Positions 63,432-64,000 of a stretch of DNA of 64,000 bases are shown in pieces. Each line of letters opens with the position of its first letter. The first letter of the stretch is position 1. The stretch covers positions 248,001 to 312,000 of the forward strand of contig NZ_FOZV01000003.1 of NCBI RefSeq assembly GCF_900116065.1. The letters are read 5' to 3'. The stretch is from Brevundimonas viscosa. Its GTDB lineage: Bacteria > Pseudomonadota > Alphaproteobacteria > Caulobacterales > Caulobacteraceae. Both the position numbers and the translations under genes were made by a program. A model generated the notes under the pieces. It was given only the letters and a program-made list of their open reading frames with translations, was not told the DNA's origin and searched no databases.

Positions 63432-64000
63432 GCGGCGGCTCCAGCACGATCTCCTTCGGTCCCGGCTCGGCGGCCCGTTGCGGGCGGAACGCCTGGATAA
63501 TTCCCCACACCGCCTCGACCCGGGTCGGGGTGAGCACGACGAGGTCGCCCGGCTCGGCCAGCCGCAGGCACAGTTCGGCGGCTTCGGATTCCTCGTGCAC
63601 CTCGTGGATGCGGCCGGGGGCGCAGCCGGCGGCGCGCGCGCCCTCGGTCATCAGCCGCATCACCTCGCCCTTCCCGCGACCGCGGTTGTCGGGCGCCTCG
63701 CGGAAGACGAGGGTGTCGAAATACTCCGCCCCGATCTCGCCCATCTGTCGGATATCGGCCTCCCGGCGGTCGCCGGGAATGCTGATCATGCAGATGCTGC
63801 GCTGGCCGGACGGCCGGAGAGCCGAACAGACGCGGCCGAGCGCGCGCAGGGCTTCCGGGTTGTGGGCGTAGTCGAGGATGACGCGGAAGCCGTGATCCTC
63901 GTGCAGGTTCATCCGCCCCGGATTCTGATCGAAGGTCGAGCGGAACGAGCCCAGCGCCTCGCCGATGGCGGCCGGCGGAACCCCGGCGCCCCAGGTCATG
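63424..64000 (-). CDS. cphA: Cyanophycin synthetase CphA, C-terminal fragment (cut by window edge)
   Basis: The last 191 residues of a large protein. The fragment has the Mur-ligase C-terminal domain pattern of CphA: GRMNLHEDHGFRVILDYAHNPEALRALG, MISIPGDRREADIRQMGEIGAEYFD, DLVVLTPTRVEAVWGIIQAF. CphA polymerises aspartate and arginine into cyanophycin granules. The N-terminal ATP-grasp and central ligase parts lie outside the window. Upstream of cphB with an eight-base overlap. Confidence 0.9.
   Translation of the reverse strand, partial: MTWGAGVPPAAIGEALGSFRSTFDQNPGRMNLHEDHGFRVILDYAHNPEALRALGRVCSALRPSGQRSICMISIPGDRREADIRQMGEIGAEYFDTLVFREAPDNRGRGKGEVMRLMTEGARAAGCAPGRIHEVHEESEAAELCLRLAEPGDLVVLTPTRVEAVWGIIQAFRPQRAAEPGPKEIVLEPPHG

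Overview
This 64 kb window is GC-rich chromosomal DNA from an alphaproteobacterium, most likely Caulobacterales and close to Brevundimonas. That placement is inferred from very high GC, many GTG and TTG starts, the split ccmI-ccmE-ccmF-ccmH (cycHJKL) cytochrome c operon, the ruvCAB / ybgC-tolQRAB-pal / tilS-ftsH order, a DivJ/PleC-like PAS kinase, and many unassigned proteins of a kind common in that order. No rRNA, tRNA, CRISPR array or intact insertion sequence was recognised.

Layout. 0-10 kb: unlinked housekeeping and accessory genes (DUF4126 membrane protein, dusA, DUF4142 lipoprotein, Kef-type antiporter, von Willebrand protein, YcaQ-like glycosylase, antiquitin-type aldehyde dehydrogenase, CBS protein). 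10-15 kb: PAS histidine kinase, then an ECF sigma / anti-sigma-like / heavy-metal-sensor-like operon beside an EF-hand protein. 15-25.5 kb: one long minus-strand run, ccmI-ccmE-ccmF-ccmH, then DegP protease, an OmpR-type regulator and kinase, then glnE. 25.5-30 kb: an unknown helical protein and a PepSY / regulator / kinase operon whose divergent promoter region holds 11-bp-phased direct repeats. 30-36 kb: folP-thiD-nucleotidyltransferase-phzF, a GreA/Rnk-like protein, a small regulator with its membrane partner, and an acyltransferase. 36-49 kb: a single minus-strand run ruvC-ruvA-ruvB, ybgC, tolQ-tolR-tolA-tolB-pal, DUF3667, cpoB, tilS, ftsH, with clear terminators after pal and ftsH. 49-54.5 kb: cupin, MgtC-like protein, YebC, thioesterase, alcohol dehydrogenase, NYN-domain protein.

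54.5-56.8 kb is the least ordinary stretch. A 955-base gene-free gap full of palindromic and tandem repeats leads into a lower-GC gene joining an McrB-N-like (DUF3578) domain to a DUF3883 nuclease-like domain. This is a candidate stand-alone modified-DNA restriction or anti-phage protein. Its Shine-Dalgarno lies inside the second of two matching palindromes. One repeat family from this gap also sits in the 3' end of ruvC, extending that protein by about 44 residues.

56.8-64 kb holds SseB-like and OmpA-like proteins, a TonB-like proline-rich protein, an MFS exporter with an AraC regulator, a cluster of very small genes, and a cyanophycinase overlapping the 3' end of a cyanophycin synthetase gene cut by the window edge. 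This points to cyanophycin nitrogen storage in a heterotroph.

Starts were chosen from Shine-Dalgarno sites, overlaps and family length; several differ from the longest open frame. Functions are by recognition of motifs only, with no database search.
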